Below, one piece after another: positions 33,114 through 40,291 of a stretch of DNA of 40,865 bases; position 1 is the first letter of the stretch; each line of letters starts with the position of its first letter. Below the pieces are notes generated by a model. That model ran no database searches. It was not told where the DNA came from and was given only the letters and a program-made list of their open reading frames with translations. The position numbers and the translations under genes were made by a program. Source of the stretch: Rhizobiales bacterium Ga0077530 (GTDB lineage: Bacteria; Pseudomonadota; Alphaproteobacteria; Rhizobiales; Hyphomicrobiaceae); NCBI GenBank assembly GCA_001464855.1, contig LNEA01000030.1, forward strand, positions 1 through 40,865, given 5' to 3'.

Positions 33114-33455
33114 TTATGTCGGAGTGATGCCCTTCGTCTCTTGGCCCTCATCTCCGTCGGCACTTCGCCTCCCCTGCCCTGCAATGCGCCGTTCCGCGAC
33201 GGCTAGGGCAGCGTCGAGCTCGCGTGCGACGATTGGAGGCTCATTATCCTGCGCGGCGGTTCCTGCGTTGCGCAGATGGCGTGCAGCCTGCTCGGGCACC
33301 TCACCGCATTGGTGGGCGATCTCGTCGTGGTAGCTGCTGATGAGCTCGATGGCGAGCGGCCGCATCGCGCGGGGATTCGGCCCACCTCTAACAGCGCAGC
33401 GCTGCAGATATTCATCGAGTGCGTCGCGCAGAGGTGCAAGTCGGTCGGCTTCCAT
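33114..33455 (-). CDS. Hypothetical protein, about 113 residues
   Basis: Best start is probably the ATG at 33455 (MEADRLAPLRDALDEYLQRC); the frame is open to 33548 but the extra residues look random. The rest is helical and charged (ELISSYHDEIAHQCGEVPEQ, ARELDAALAVAERRI). The family is unknown, and no signal or membrane segment is seen. A shadow of another gene is unlikely because no better frame covers this region. Confidence 0.45.
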   Translation of the reverse strand: MEADRLAPLRDALDEYLQRCAVRGGPNPRAMRPLAIELISSYHDEIAHQCGEVPEQAARHLRNAGTAAQDNEPPIVARELDAALAVAERRIAGQGRRSADGDEGQETKGITPT

Positions 33456-33686
33456 CGAAAGCATCATAGCACATTCCACGCATCCCATGAGCCAAGCACT
33501 TTTGCTCAGACGGCGAGAGACGTTGGCGCATAGAGCAACGGCAGCCATCGCTCTGCCATTTTAGCGGGGAAGGCCCAGTCGATCGTCGCGTTCGAGCAAA
33601 ACAGCGGCAGCAAGCACTTGGGCCGCTGATTGTATTTGCCAAATGGCTCCGCTAGCGCAGCCTCTAGCACGTATTGAATAAAGAAA

Positions 33687-33704
33687 CCTGCACCGGGGTG
33701 CAGG
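33687..33704 (-). terminator. Rho-independent terminator after the secreted-protein gene
   Basis: An 8-bp GC-rich stem CCTGCACC/GGTGCAGG with a 2-nt loop, 19 bp past the stop of the minus-strand gene, followed on that strand by TTTCTTTATT. The plus-strand side also runs into CTTTCTAGTTTTT, so it may work in both directions. Confidence 0.75.
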
Positions 33705-33722
33705 CTTTCTAGTTTTTAGATG

Positions 33723-34391
33723 TTAATCAAGGGGGCGCAGTTTGGTCACGGTGTAGCTGATCGAGACCTTGTGAACACCGACGTTTTTGTTGTCGGTGGA
33801 GTCACCTTCGTAGTCAGCCGCAACCTGAAGCGATTGGCTGCTTGCATTATAAGCGGCGGTCACGCGAGAGCGTTTGCTGCCCGAGGTCTCCATAACGGTA
33901 CCCGAGAAACTGGCGTTCATGTTGGGGATCAAAAGGCTACCAGCGATACCCTCGCCCGAGCGGCAACCCCAGCCACCGGCGGCAGGGTCACAGGAAGCAA
34001 TGACGGTGACGTTTTTCTTGTCCAGATAGGGGCTCATATCAATCGGACCAACTGAGCAACTGTTACGGCCTGTACAGGAAAGGCTTGGGTAATCGGTTAT
34101 GACCTCTTCGTCATAAATTTCCATGTTATCAAGGTTGCCGCCGCCACCAACTGCAACACAGCCCTCGGCGTCGCGCCCGGCCTTACCTTCGTCAGATGCA
34201 AAAATCATGTCCTTGTTGTTACAGGTCAGCATGCGGTTGATGATGGTTTCAAGCGCCGCAGTGGATGCACGCAAACGCATTTCAAAACTTGCGTTATCCT
34301 GAGCCGAGCGGCTACCAGCCGTCATTTCAATGGCGGCGGCACTGGAACTGAGTCCAAGTAATGCAACAAAGGCGATGATTGTGTGTTTCAT
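33723..34391 (-). CDS. Secreted cysteine-containing protein of unknown function
   Basis: A 222-residue protein with a clear signal peptide (HTIIAFVALLGLSSSAAA, cut near AIEMTAG). Six cysteines occur in the mature part, in the settings MLTCNNKDMIF, EGCVAVGGGGN, LSCTGRNSC and SCDPAAGGWGC; they probably form disulfides in the periplasm or outside. The C-terminal half is beta-rich (NASFSGTVMETSGSK, VHKVSISYTVTKLRP). The opening RASTAALETIINRMLTC is reminiscent of shufflon/minor-pilin tails, but I cannot make a firm match. Base composition is clearly lower in GC than in neighbouring genes and it has its own terminator, which suggests a separately acquired gene. Confidence 0.75.
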   Translation of the reverse strand: MKHTIIAFVALLGLSSSAAAIEMTAGSRSAQDNASFEMRLRASTAALETIINRMLTCNNKDMIFASDEGKAGRDAEGCVAVGGGGNLDNMEIYDEEVITDYPSLSCTGRNSCSVGPIDMSPYLDKKNVTVIASCDPAAGGWGCRSGEGIAGSLLIPNMNASFSGTVMETSGSKRSRVTAAYNASSQSLQVAADYEGDSTDNKNVGVHKVSISYTVTKLRPLD

Positions 34392-34719
34392 ATATTTTTA
34401 TATAAGCCTGCACTAACGGCTCCTGCAAGAAACTGACCCCCAGTTTCAAACCCCACTGTGGCCGAGGAATTACTAATTACAGCGCCTGGCCTAGTTGCTT
34501 CGCTGGATATGGGTGGTCGGAGACAGGTCTGCACGCTCTTCCGCCCGAGCTTTGGGAGAGCTGGTTCCAGGGCACGAAGGTGGATCGGGATGGCCGCTTT
34601 GATTGCCGAAATTCTCGTTGGTAAATGAGTGGGTTAACTAGTGAAATGGAATATTCTTTGCCGCTATGACTGCCGCTTGTTTCAACTGCTGGAGTTACAG
34701 GTACCCGGATGCCTATAGG
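34392..34719. other. Intergenic region, no gene recognised
   Basis: About 330 bp upstream of the secreted-protein gene and downstream of the RHH gene. The first 20 bp (ATATATTTTTATATAA) probably hold the promoter of the secreted-protein gene, which lacks an obvious ribosome site. Nothing else is recognised. Confidence 0.3.
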
Positions 34720-34740
34720 TCTGGATACCCAGACATCTGG
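34720..34740. promoter_or_regulatory. Half-site element 1 (candidate partition or RHH binding site)
   Basis: Reads TCTGG-ATAC-CCAGA-CA-TCTGG, that is, three alternating half-sites. Its reverse complement matches CCAKA-N2-TMTGG-N4-CCAKA exactly. It lies 2 bp past the stop of the RHH gene. Confidence 0.5.
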
Positions 34741-34742
34741 GG

Positions 34743-35120
34743 CTAGGCCCCTCCCCTCACGCGACGGCCATCTTCGGGCATATCGTCCTCATCAATGCGG
34801 ATGCCAACGGCCCTCAGGCCGCGCATCACGACGTGACGTGCCGTACATTTGGAATGAAACGCTTCCGATTGGATCGCATCAATCACGTAAGCGGGTAGAT
34901 CGACCGTGAACTTCTTGAGGGGTTTGCGTTTGGGACGCGCCGGGGCGGCCGCCATAGCAGGCACGGCCGGCGTCGCACTCCCCTCTCCTGCCTTGCTTGA
35001 GGTAGCGTCGGCAGGAAAGACGGCGCTCGGTACGTTGCGCACTCTCGAGAAATCTTCGGCAGCTTTGGTCGCGAGATCGAAATCAATGGCTTTGATCGGA
35101 ATGGCGGTCTTGGTGTTCAT
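34743..35120 (-). CDS. Ribbon-helix-helix DNA-binding protein, probable partition partner of ParA
   Basis: A 125-residue protein. Residues 1-65 are a flexible, Ala/Pro-rich N-terminus. Residues 66-112 look like a ribbon-helix-helix domain: KKFTVDLPAYVIDAIQSEAF is the strand and first helix, TARHVVMRGLRAVGIRI the second helix. This layout (mobile N-terminus plus RHH) matches ParG-like centromere-binding proteins, and the gene directly follows parA with a 1-bp overlap (TGATG). It would bind the centromere and stimulate the ParA ATPase, and probably represses its own operon. An RHH antitoxin or regulator is the alternative, but no toxin gene adjoins. Confidence 0.7.
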   Translation of the reverse strand: MNTKTAIPIKAIDFDLATKAAEDFSRVRNVPSAVFPADATSSKAGEGSATPAVPAMAAAPARPKRKPLKKFTVDLPAYVIDAIQSEAFHSKCTARHVVMRGLRAVGIRIDEDDMPEDGRRVRGGA

Positions 35121-35818
35121 CAGGCAGCGGCTTTCTGTTCATTGAGTCCTAGGAGCGCAAGAATGCGGTCAGTGAGATCGTCGAGCTGATCCACGGCCTT
35201 CCTTACCGGCTCCCGTGTGCGGTTCGCAAAATGCGGCGGTTGCCCGGTCAGGAACACCTCCGCATACGGCGCGCGCTGGTGGACCACCATGCCGAAGGGC
35301 TCAACGCCGGACCGCTTCACATCTTCGAGCGCGGCGCGCTGGTAGGTTGGCCAGAGCGGACTCACCTCATTCAGCAGCACGCGATGCAGGATAGGCTTCC
35401 CGATCATCGTGCTCAGGTGCGTGAGTTCACGGTGAAGCTTGGCGGCTTCGATGATGTCGGGCGCGGACAACTTGGAGGGCGTTATCGTAAGGTCGGCGAC
35501 GGTTGCCGCCTGGATGGTCGTCTTCTGATAGACACCGGCCACGTCGACCAGGATGAAGCCACTGCGCGTATCACAGTGGTGCTTCAGACGATCCATGAAC
35601 TCCCCCTCCCCTAAGCCTTCGACGGTGAGGATGCCGGCGAGGTCGGGAAAGCGCTTGAACCATTGCTCCAGGGTCCGGTTCTGATCGAGGTCAAGCACCA
35701 AGACCGGGTAGCCCCGTGCCGCGAGCGCGCCCGCCAGACAGGCGCAGCTGGTCGACTTGCCGACCCCTCCCTTTGGTGAGGCGAAGGCGATAATGGTGGG
35801 GCGCATGGCAGTTGTCAT
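35120..35818 (-). CDS. parA: ParA-family partition ATPase
   Basis: Starting from ATG 35818 the protein has 232 residues and opens with a deviant Walker A motif in FASPKGGVGKSTS (Lys16 and Lys21). It also has LVLDLDQNRTLEQW, and SGFILVDVAGVYQKTT as the Walker B region. The lack of an N-terminal helix-turn-helix places it with short type Ib (ParF-like) ATPases, which pair with RHH partners as here. The frame is open upstream to 36034, but those residues overlap the repeat-rich intergenic DNA and look artificial. Another ATG at 35806 is possible; neither start has a clear ribosome site. The protein should segregate the element in an extrachromosomal phase. Confidence 0.88.
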   Translation of the reverse strand: MTTAMRPTIIAFASPKGGVGKSTSCACLAGALAARGYPVLVLDLDQNRTLEQWFKRFPDLAGILTVEGLGEGEFMDRLKHHCDTRSGFILVDVAGVYQKTTIQAATVADLTITPSKLSAPDIIEAAKLHRELTHLSTMIGKPILHRVLLNEVSPLWPTYQRAALEDVKRSGVEPFGMVVHQRAPYAEVFLTGQPPHFANRTREPVRKAVDQLDDLTDRILALLGLNEQKAAA

Positions 35819-35900
35819 GTAGCGACTGTGCGTGTCGCTAGTGACCTGGGCAACAAGATCCCCTGTTTTGTGGTGTTCCGGGGTTATGGGGGTGTGTTGT

Positions 35901-35938
35901 TCTGGTCTACCAGAGACCCAGATATATGGGTCTCCATA
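35901..35938. promoter_or_regulatory. Half-site elements 2 and 3 upstream of parA
   Basis: TCTGG-TCTA-CCAGA (35901-35914) is followed 3 bp on by CCAGA-TA-TATGG-GTCT-CCATA (35918-35938). A longer inverted repeat GAGACCCA/TGGGTCTC (35913-35934) overlaps it. The cluster lies about 85-120 bp before the parA start, where a type Ib centromere or operator would be expected. Further partial half-sites lie at 36010-36021. Confidence 0.6.
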
Positions 35939-36065
35939 GGCCCAGGCATAGTGCGCAGTTGCCCCATCAATGCGCAAAGCAAACACCGGATGTGCGTATG
36001 TCCAAGCATCCAGACAACTGGTAAAGCGTACCAACAGTCCTCTGGAGTTATGAGCTTACAGACAT

Positions 36066-36086
36066 ACAGGAGTATGGAGCTCCCGT
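36066..36086. promoter_or_regulatory. Degenerate half-site element 4
   Basis: Matches the 21-bp pattern at about 14 positions (core GTATGGAGCTCCC), and CATAC-AGGA-GTATG forms an inverted repeat at its left side. It lies upstream of the cytochrome c gene. Confidence 0.35.
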
Positions 36087-36201
36087 GTCCTGGGCGTCTT
36101 GGGGTGCGGGAAGGGCTTTGCAGAGCTTGCGGTGCATCAAGGCAGGGTAGGCGAGGCTGCAATAAGATTGTTGCATCAACGCGGTCTTGGGGACTTGCAG
36201 A

Positions 36202-36606
36202 ATGTGGACGACTTGGTCGAGCGCAATGGTCGGTACGGCGGCACTACTCGTTTGCACGGGAACGTCAGTCGTAGATGCCGTCGCGCAATCACCGGAACCT
36301 TCTGCAACGCGCGGGCGCGCGCTGGCTGTACGACTTTGCGCTAACTGCCACCTGGTGGACGGCCTGGGTCAATCTGCGCCGGAGGGCATTGGTACGTTTC
36401 GGGGGATTGCCAACCGTCCTGGACAATCGGCTGACCGCATTGGCAACACGCTCATGTTGCCGCACATGCCGATGCCCGATACGCAGATTACGCGCGAGGA
36501 GCTCCAGGACATTCTTGCGTATCTCGAGACCTTGCGCACCAATCCGGACGTCCCGCCATTTATCGCACCGAGCACTCAGAAACCGCAGTACCCATCCAAG
36601 TCGTAG
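36202..36606 (+). CDS. Small c-type cytochrome
   Basis: A 134-residue exported protein. The start at ATG 36202 gives a signal peptide (MVGTAALLVCTGTSVVDAVA, then QSPEPS). The haem-binding motif is LCANCH (C-x-x-C-H), followed by GIGTFRGIANRPGQSADRIG; a Met in LMLPHMPMPDTQITREE is the likely sixth ligand, and the final helix ELQDILAYLETL is typical of class I cytochrome c. It would carry electrons in the periplasm. Its presence among partition genes, without any redox partner, is odd and suggests cargo carried by the element. Confidence 0.85.
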   Translation: MWTTWSSAMVGTAALLVCTGTSVVDAVAQSPEPSATRGRALAVRLCANCHLVDGLGQSAPEGIGTFRGIANRPGQSADRIGNTLMLPHMPMPDTQITREELQDILAYLETLRTNPDVPPFIAPSTQKPQYPSKS

Positions 36607-36645
36607 CTTGTTCCCGTCATACGCGAAAAACCTATCGCCAGACAT

Positions 36646-36666
36646 ACAGGTGTATGGATATCTGGA
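36646..36666. promoter_or_regulatory. Degenerate half-site element 5
   Basis: Matches the 21-bp pattern at about 16 positions, with core TATGG-ATAT-CTGGA. The preceding GACATACAGG is shared with element 4. It lies between the convergent cytochrome c gene and the 75-residue gene, so a promoter role is unlikely; this favours a partition or structural role. Confidence 0.4.
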
Positions 36667-36678
36667 GCACTTGCTTTG

Positions 36679-36906
36679 CTAATGGGAACGCCCATCGTCG
36701 TCGGTACGGGCATTTTCGAGCTCGGCCTGCTTTGCCACTTCGGCGTACTGAAGCACGCGTTCGATGGTGTCGAGCGCTTCGCGCATCTCCTTTTCTTCCA
36801 TGGCAATACTGACAGCGTCGGGGTAAGGGGACAGCCTATCGAGCTCAGCCCGCAGTTCGGCGAAGAGTTCGCGGCGGCGGAGGACGGCAGCTGGAATCTC
36901 ACCCAT
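36679..36906 (-). CDS. Hypothetical protein, 75 residues
   Basis: The product MGEIPAAVLRRRELFAELRA is followed by ELDRLSPYPDAVSIAMEEKE and MREALDTIERVLQYAEVAKQ. It is helical, charged and cytoplasmic, possibly a short coiled coil. It lies 9 bp after the lipoprotein gene on the same strand, so the two probably share a message. Family unknown. Confidence 0.6.
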   Translation of the reverse strand: MGEIPAAVLRRRELFAELRAELDRLSPYPDAVSIAMEEKEMREALDTIERVLQYAEVAKQAELENARTDDDGRSH

Positions 36907-36915
36907 GGATTGGGC

Positions 36916-37335
36916 TCACTTTGTCTTCTGCTGAGCTTTGGTCGCGTCGATAGCTTTGCCCATGGCTTCGACGTTGGTGCTTGGAGCCGCACCACAGTCC
37001 TTGTCGGCAGCGATTGAGTTGAGCCGCGTGTAGCGATTGCGCATGGCTTCAACCTCGATCTTCTCGCTCTCGGTGAAGTCCATGAAGAACCAGGGCACGA
37101 TCAGAAAGAGGCCGGCCGCGCCAAGCGCGACGTTCTTGCCGGTCTTCTGCGTCTCTGGGAGCTTTGCTGCGATGTTGGCATCGATCTGGCTCATTTCAGA
37201 AATCAGCGCGTCACAGGAGCGCCGTTCGTCCCCAATCTGCGCGACTGCCATTGGGTTTGCGGGGCGACCAGCGCAGGCACTGATCAAGAGAACCGAGGCG
37301 AGGGTCACGTGGAGGGCAGGGGAGCCATGTTTCAC
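36916..37335 (-). CDS. Predicted lipoprotein with a second membrane segment
   Basis: I chose GTG 37335, which gives a 20-residue signal ending in the lipobox LISAC (cleavage before Cys); the frame is open much further upstream but without a plausible N-terminus. The mature part has DERRSCDALISEMSQIDANIAAKL, then a hydrophobic segment NVALGAAGLFLIVPWFFMDF, then ESEKIEVEAMRNRYTRL. The combination of a WFFMDF-type segment with a helical ESEK stretch recurs in hypothetical proteins of alphaproteobacterial mobile elements. Its function is unknown; an entry-exclusion or envelope role is only a guess. Confidence 0.6.
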   Translation of the reverse strand: MKHGSPALHVTLASVLLISACAGRPANPMAVAQIGDERRSCDALISEMSQIDANIAAKLPETQKTGKNVALGAAGLFLIVPWFFMDFTESEKIEVEAMRNRYTRLNSIAADKDCGAAPSTNVEAMGKAIDATKAQQKTK

Positions 37336-37447
37336 AAATGCGCTTTCGTTGAATGCCCTCACTATGGCGTCGCACTTGTGAGGCTGTAAACAGCGCCACA
37401 CCAAACAGGTGTGCGAGGCTGCTAACGTATTGGGCACGCGCAAATGA

Positions 37448-37485
37448 GCGGCGTCTCTCAGATGGGAGAGACGACGTGAAACATC
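37448..37485 (+). repeat. Direct repeat, left copy, beside the RhuM-Fic gene
   Basis: About 38 bp beginning GCGGCG and ending ACATC, roughly 80% identical to 38662-38701 in the same orientation. This copy also contains a perfect 8-bp inverted repeat (CGTCTCTC/GAGAGACG). Confidence 0.5.
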
Positions 37486-37520
37486 GCATCGGTGGTGATG
37501 GCGCTGCTGCTCCTCGTGCA

Positions 37521-38504
37521 TCACGCAATGAGGTTCATGATCAAGCGGATGATCTGGTCCTTCTGACGGGGTTCGCTTTGAGCTGTGAGCAGTGCGAGGG
37601 CCACCAACGAAGCGTCCGTCATGCGGCGATTGAGCCCTTGGCGAGCAAGGTAGCTCACAAACAGAAAGCTGCCGATCCGTTTGTTGCCGTCCGCAAACGG
37701 GTGATCTTTGATCACGAAGTACAACAGGTGCGCGGCCCGATTCTCGACAGTGGGATAGAGTGCCTTGCCGCCAAACGACTGGTTCAAGCCTTCGAGAATG
37801 CCGTCGAGCTGCTCTCCGCGCTCTAGGCCGAACAAATCCGTGGCACTGCCGGCGGCAAGCAAGCTGCGCTTCAAGGCGGAGATGGCTTTGCGAGCTTTGG
37901 AAGGCGAAAGGTTCGCGGGACGCCTCGCGGCCGTGGGAGGCTGCGTCAGCGTTCCTTCATCGTAGGCGAGCAACAATTGCCAGCTGCGCGCGTACGTTTG
38001 AACGATTTCAAGAATCGCGCGGCCTTCGTCCGAGACAAGACCTTGCGCCGAAAGTGTCGTGCTCAGGAGGTCTATGGCGGATTGGAGCTCGGCTACACCA
38101 CGCGTCTCAAGGCGGTGGGCGTTGAGCGAGTAGCCCTTCAGAAGATGATCGCGAAGGACGCTGTTCGCCCAGATGCGGAACTGTGTCCCGCGCTTGGAAT
38201 TGATGCGGTAGCCAACGGAGAGGATAGCGTCGAGATTGAAGTACTCGATACTACGGGAGACTCTGCGTCCGCCTTCGCTTTGAACTGTTGCATATTTTGC
38301 AACTGTTGAGATGCGCGCCAGCTCTTTGGTTCGGTAGATGTTTGAGAGATGGCGGGAGACGACGGATTTATCGCGGCGAAAGAGGTCAGCAATCTGTTGG
38401 AGTGATAACCAAACGGAGTCGGCTTCCAGTCGAACTTCAAGGGCGAACGTGCCATCGGCCTTGAAGATGGCGACGTCGGAGGAGGGCGGCTTGGTTGTTG
38501 GCAC
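37521..38504 (-). CDS. RhuM-type protein with Fic/Doc-like C-terminal domain
   Basis: A 327-residue protein. The N-terminal half is the RhuM/virulence-protein region with a KilA-N/HTH-like start (VWLSLQQIADLFRRDKSVVSRHLSNIY) and the hallmark SRSIEYFNLDAILSVGYRIN. The C-terminal half carries a Fic-superfamily motif, HPFADGNKRIGSFLF (His near residue 268). Here NKR replaces the usual NGR, as in Doc-type enzymes that phosphorylate rather than AMPylate their target. Proteins of this layout occur on phages, plasmids and islands, often with toxin-like roles. No separate antitoxin gene is next to it. The gene lies between two direct repeats. Confidence 0.85.
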   Translation of the reverse strand: MPTTKPPSSDVAIFKADGTFALEVRLEADSVWLSLQQIADLFRRDKSVVSRHLSNIYRTKELARISTVAKYATVQSEGGRRVSRSIEYFNLDAILSVGYRINSKRGTQFRIWANSVLRDHLLKGYSLNAHRLETRGVAELQSAIDLLSTTLSAQGLVSDEGRAILEIVQTYARSWQLLLAYDEGTLTQPPTAARRPANLSPSKARKAISALKRSLLAAGSATDLFGLERGEQLDGILEGLNQSFGGKALYPTVENRAAHLLYFVIKDHPFADGNKRIGSFLFVSYLARQGLNRRMTDASLVALALLTAQSEPRQKDQIIRLIMNLIA

Positions 38505-38603
38505 TTTGGGGACGGTGCCGCCCGGCTATCCGATAGGCAAGCAAGGTGCCCGATTGCGCGGCAGTTTAACGGCCATAAAGCGCCGGCAACTCCCGACTGA
38601 CAT

Positions 38604-38624
38604 CCATAGGTATGGGTGTCCATA
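38604..38624. promoter_or_regulatory. Half-site element 6 upstream of the RhuM-Fic gene
   Basis: CCATA-GG-TATGG-GTGT-CCATA, an exact match to the pattern CCAKA-N2-TMTGG-N4-CCAKA. It lies 100 bp upstream of the RhuM-Fic start, at the same distance as element 3 from parA. Confidence 0.5.
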
Positions 38625-38661
38625 GATACAGGCGTGGCAAAGAACGGTCGCCCATGAGATA

Positions 38662-38701
38662 GCGGCGCATCGCAGATGTGAGAGACGCCGCGTGACACAT
38701 C
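38662..38701 (+). repeat. Direct repeat, right copy, beside the RhuM-Fic gene
   Basis: Partner of 37448-37485, sharing CAGATG, GAGAGACG, CGTGA or GTGA, and ACATC in the same order. It ends 5 bp before the stop of the antirestriction gene. Together with the left copy it brackets 1.2 kb. Confidence 0.5.
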
Positions 38702-38705
38702 ACCC

Positions 38706-39593
38706 TCATCCGGAGGGCTGACGCGCGAGAAGGTAGGCGACCGCTTCCTGTGCGCGGGCAGCAGCAGTGAAGATGGCTTTCTTGTCAGCTTTCAGGACGG
38801 CGAGCCAATGCGCGATGTACTGCGCATGATCGGCGCGGGGCTGCGCGCTGAACCCTAAGTGCGCCATCAGCATGGCGCTGCCGAGCTCGGCTACGAGCTC
38901 CTCCACGCAGTAGGCATCGTCGCCGAAGCGTTTACCGAGCTGGCGGTTGCAGCGCTTCTCGACTCCGGTGGCGTGTGTCGCCTCGTGGAGGACCACGCTG
39001 TACCAGTCGTCGGCACGTTCGGTCTCGGTACGACCGTCGAAGAGACGCTCGTCAGGCATGTGGATCGTGTCGGTGCTGGGGCGATAGTAGGCTTGGTCGC
39101 CGCCGACCAGGATCGGCACACCGATGTATGCTAGGAACGCTTCAGCTTCGAGGCGTTTGGCAATGAACGGGCGCTCTGGAACTTCCGGCAGATCATAGCC
39201 GTCGACCTGAGCGACATTGAAGACCCATGAGGCCTTGGCGACGCGGCGCTGACCATCGTCGTTGTTGTCGTCGGGATTGGGATCCACCTCGTAGGCTTTG
39301 TAGAAGATGACGAGCGCGGCCTTCGCGCCTTTGCGGACCTGAGCACCGAGCTCCTGCCATTGGCGGTAGGTGGCCCAGAGCGAGACGGGATAGTCGGCGA
39401 CCTGCGCCTCGGCCCAGAGGCTCAGGATGTTGATGCCGTTGTAGGCGTGCTTTGTGTAGGCGTTCTTCGGTAGCAAGGTCGACAGTCCAGCACGCTGCCA
39501 GGGCAGGCGGGCTTTGCCCACACCGGCTTCTATAGCGGCAACAATCTTGTCGGTGACGGCCTGGTGAACGTCGATGGCGGGACGGTTGGTCAT
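38706..39593 (-). CDS. ardC: ArdC-type antirestriction protein with zincin-like metallopeptidase domain
   Basis: A 295-residue protein. The N-terminal ssDNA-binding-like domain (about residues 8-130) has the typical NAYTKHAYNGINILSLW, LWATYRQWQELGAQVRKG and ASWVFNVAQVDG. The C-terminal metallopeptidase domain has HEATH at 203-207 in VVLHEATHATG and a later Glu in EELVAELGSAML. ArdC proteins ride on conjugative elements and protect incoming single-stranded DNA from host restriction. Its presence argues that the element moves by conjugation even though no transfer genes are in view. Upstream lies a strong hairpin. Confidence 0.9.
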   Translation of the reverse strand: MTNRPAIDVHQAVTDKIVAAIEAGVGKARLPWQRAGLSTLLPKNAYTKHAYNGINILSLWAEAQVADYPVSLWATYRQWQELGAQVRKGAKAALVIFYKAYEVDPNPDDNNDDGQRRVAKASWVFNVAQVDGYDLPEVPERPFIAKRLEAEAFLAYIGVPILVGGDQAYYRPSTDTIHMPDERLFDGRTETERADDWYSVVLHEATHATGVEKRCNRQLGKRFGDDAYCVEELVAELGSAMLMAHLGFSAQPRADHAQYIAHWLAVLKADKKAIFTAAARAQEAVAYLLARQPSG

Positions 39594-39892
39594 GGCACGA
39601 GCTCCGTTGGTTCACGGCCGGCCTCCAATGGCCGGCTCGTGCGCCGTCAGAACCCGAGGGCGGGAAGGGCCCCGCACCCGCAGGGCGCGCGCAAGCGCGA
39701 GGGCTTGCCCCTTGCGGGATACCCGCACCGGGTTAGGCGCAGAAATTCGAGCCGGGCAGGGGAGGGTGGGAAGCGCACCGGAAGCACCTGGCCAGTGGCC
39801 AACGTCGCGCGTCGTTCGCGGCCGCGCGATGAGTGCTGCAGAGAAGAGCAGGAGGACTTACGCCGCGTGTCGAACGGCGTAACAATCGGCGC
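39594..39892. other. GC-rich structured region upstream of ardC
   Basis: About 300 bp with no gene recognised but dense in palindromes: GCCGGCC/GGCCGGC near 39620-39645, the large hairpin at 39677-39718, and GCGGG-ATA-CCCGC at 39714-39726. It must hold the ardC promoter. Confidence 0.4.
39677..39718. ncRNA. Long stem-loop upstream of ardC (possible RNA element, oriT or terminator)
   Basis: The arms pair as CCCGCA/TGCGGG, GGG/CCC and GCAAGC/GCTTGC around a 6-nt loop (GCGAGG), 15 base pairs in all with one 5-nt bulge (39686-39690) and one 1-nt bulge. There is no T-run on either side. The type label is tentative: the pairing is seen, while transcription and role are not. Confidence 0.4.
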
Positions 39893-40174
39893 ATGGCGTT
39901 ACACACTCGATCAATGGTGAGATTGGCTCCGGAGCCGGATGGCTATGGCTTCATCTATGGCAAGGTATGGGACGAGGAGGGCACCATTCACGATGTGAAC
40001 ATTCTGCCTCCGGCGGCGGAGTGGCGTGGGCAATCGAGACTTGCGGGGTTTGAGCCGCATGCAAGCGATTGGATCCTGTACCTCGATGGCGAGGAAGTCG
40101 CGCGGGTTGGGAGCGGGGCGGAGCTTGAGCGAACGGTTATTGGTTATTTGTCGGCAGCAAGAGATCAGCGCTGA
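39893..40174 (+). CDS. Hypothetical protein, 93 residues
   Basis: Start ATG 39893 (MALHTRSMVRLAPEPDGYGF); a start at 39914 is equally possible. The product contains IYGKVWDEEGTIHDVNILPP and ASDWILYLDGEEVARVGSGA, ending with a helix LERTVIGYLSAARD. No signal or membrane part. It is divergent from ardC across the structured region. Family unknown. Confidence 0.6.
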   Translation: MALHTRSMVRLAPEPDGYGFIYGKVWDEEGTIHDVNILPPAAEWRGQSRLAGFEPHASDWILYLDGEEVARVGSGAELERTVIGYLSAARDQR

Positions 40175-40291
40175 CAGACCCTAGAAGCTAGCGGAGACAT
40201 TTCACGCGCAGACCGCATTGAAATTGTGCCATACCAGCACCATATAATCCTTAGCGGCTACAAAACCTGAGCTGCGACCCCAACCCCGTCT

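Noticed and set aside
35819-36034. N-terminal extension of ParA
   Set aside because: The added residues are translated repeat DNA upstream of the P-loop domain. ParA proteins of this type start a few residues before the Walker A motif.
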